Origin: Acanthosoma haemorrhoidale
Lineage: Eukaryota; Arthropoda; Insecta; Hemiptera; Acanthosomatidae
Reading direction: 5' to 3'
Length of the DNA: 64,000 nucleotides
Assembly: GCA_930367205.1 (NCBI GenBank)
Contig: OV884013.1
Span: 86,305,333-86,369,332, forward strand
The notes under the pieces were generated by a model. It was not told the origin of the DNA, did no database searches, and worked only from the letters and a program-made list of their open reading frames with translations. The translations under genes and the position numbers were made by a program. Position 1 is the first letter of the stretch; each line of letters opens with the position of its first letter. Below are positions 62,994-64,000 of this stretch, piece after piece.

Positions 62994-63626
62994 CTGCAAT
63001 GGTGTAAGAAAAAATCATGAAGCAACTAAATATTGTACATTACACCATAGTTAGCTAAATGGTTAATTTATTTGCTTTAAAACTACGCTTCAAATTAGTC
63101 ATTCATTAACGTTTGTTAAAGAACTTAAGCAGTCTTTAAACTACTACTAACCGAAATTAAGTTAAGGAATAGATTTAATGCTAATAAGTTTTCATTCGTA
63201 CTTTTAGTCTATGTTTTGTAATGGATTTTCTTACCATTGAGAACCTCAGAAGATTCCTCTGCACCACCGAAATCGCTAGGAAGAATTTCGACTGGCAAGT
63301 ACTTCTTTAGAATCTCCTCACCTTCCGTCGATACGATTATCTGGGTCATTAAACAGTGAATTAGGACCATCGTACTCTAGTCTATTAAGTTTTGGAATAA
63401 ATAAAATAATTCCTAAACCTGTACTTGTGATTAAATGCGCGTTTTTTTCTAACATGGTAATTAACGATTTATTATGTCTGTAGTCTCTACCTCAATGGAA
63501 GCTCATACTTACCCTATCATAAAGTTTGCTACTTAGAAACGGTTTGGCGATTTTATTGACAATGATGTTGATAAAGGAAGGTGCCTTGATGATCAACCCC
63601 TTCTTCATCTTCATGGGAATGGCATT
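62851..63626 (-). CDS. CRAL-TRIO domain protein (alpha-tocopherol-transfer-protein/clavesin-like), C-terminal part
   Basis: Three minus-strand exons (63626-63513, 63340-63235, 62993-62851) join in phase to the last 120 residues of a CRAL-TRIO protein. Family features: the lipid-pocket stretch KKGLIIKAPSFINIIVNKIA then KPFLSSKLYDR; the hallmark STEGEEILKKYLPVEILPSD followed by FGG; and a C-terminal WIKMLEKKRDWF…GTFRSLTFD end. Such insect proteins carry small hydrophobic ligands (retinoids, tocopherol, phosphoinositides) in the cytosol; the ligand here is unknown. The start codon and CRAL-TRIO-N part lie beyond the right edge. Confidence 0.93.
63235..63340 (-). CDS. CRAL-TRIO gene penultimate exon
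   Basis: Acceptor TTAATGACCCAG, donor GTAAGA. Encodes IIVSTEGEEILKKYLPVEIL then PSDFGGAEESSEVLN. The YLPVEILPSDFGG string is the family's most recognisable motif (usual form LP.E.LP.EYGG). Confidence 0.94.
63513..63626 (-). CDS. CRAL-TRIO gene internal exon
   Basis: Acceptor TTAATTACAG; the donor GTAAGT follows GATAGG. Exactly 38 codons, phase 0: NAIPMKMKKGLIIKAPSFIN then IIVNKIAKPFLSSKLYDR. Corresponds to the strand-helix region forming the lipid cavity. Confidence 0.92.
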
Positions 63627-64000
63627 CTGTAATTAAGAGATTTAAATGTGAGCAGTTTCATGATAGTTTACTGGTTAGTTTGAGGGACTTGTTTTGGTAT
63701 TTAGTGTGAACTGAGGATTAACTTGGACTGATAACATTTAAAATCTAGCCATTTATTGATTAACTTATATTCCATATAAGTTATACCAAGATATCAAGAT
63801 TGGCCACCAATTCTATACCCTATTGACAGGAGTGATATATATTAAAAATCCTTATTGATTTTGATCATATAGCCATGAGAAAAACATTGAACGGACAGAT
63901 GGAACGTAGAAGCCATCGTACTTATAGTATTTAACATAATTTATATAAAATAGAAAATGTAAATATAATTATTAAATAGAAATGTAAATCAAACGTAGAA
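63627..64000. other. Intron of the CRAL-TRIO gene to the window edge
   Basis: AT-rich, no exon seen. The upstream coding exons should lie to the right of the window. Confidence 0.6.

Overview
This is AT-rich eukaryotic DNA with short coding exons, GT-AG introns and many decayed transposons. It is almost certainly an insect nuclear genome. The zona-pellucida cuticle protein, the CRAL-TRIO lipid-binding protein and the mix of Jockey-like LINEs, mariner, Gypsy and Penelope-like elements all fit an insect. A hemipteran is my guess, but nothing in the window proves the order. No bacterial-type operon, CRISPR array, rRNA or convincing tRNA was seen.

Layout. At 4.19-4.76 kb on the minus strand lies the last exon of an unrecognised, cysteine-containing, probably secreted protein. 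From 17.14 to 43.97 kb on the plus strand lies a five-exon ZP-domain gene (395 aa when the exons are joined). It has a likely untranslated first exon in a GC-rich patch near 8.6-8.8 kb and an 18-kb intron between its signal-peptide exon and its ZP exons. That intron holds two degraded Jockey-like LINEs, more LINE scraps, and two mariner copies that share one internal deletion, one of them nested inside a LINE reverse transcriptase. A later intron holds a decayed Gypsy-type element with a primer-binding site, gag, protease and partial reverse transcriptase.

From 50.87 to 58.57 kb on the plus strand lies a six-exon C2H2 zinc-finger gene (426 aa). Its five tiny leading coding exons are all joined by phase-1 introns to one large finger exon. 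Its introns hold a locally duplicated block and a Penelope-like element fossil. Just upstream is a 1.7-kb segment bounded by 46-bp inverted repeats. At 60.7-61.0 kb is a second GC-rich patch ending in a good splice donor, with no recognised gene attached. From 62.85 kb to the right edge, minus strand, are the last three exons of a CRAL-TRIO (alpha-tocopherol-transfer-protein-like/clavesin-like) gene whose 5' part lies outside the window.

The genes do not form a pathway. The ZP protein would act in the apical extracellular matrix/cuticle, the finger protein in the nucleus, and the CRAL-TRIO protein in lipid carriage. I did not find a clear novel system. The most unusual observations are the shared-deletion mariner pair, the nested LINE/mariner, the inverted-repeat-bounded segment at 48.8-50.6 kb, and the orphan promoter-like island at 61 kb.
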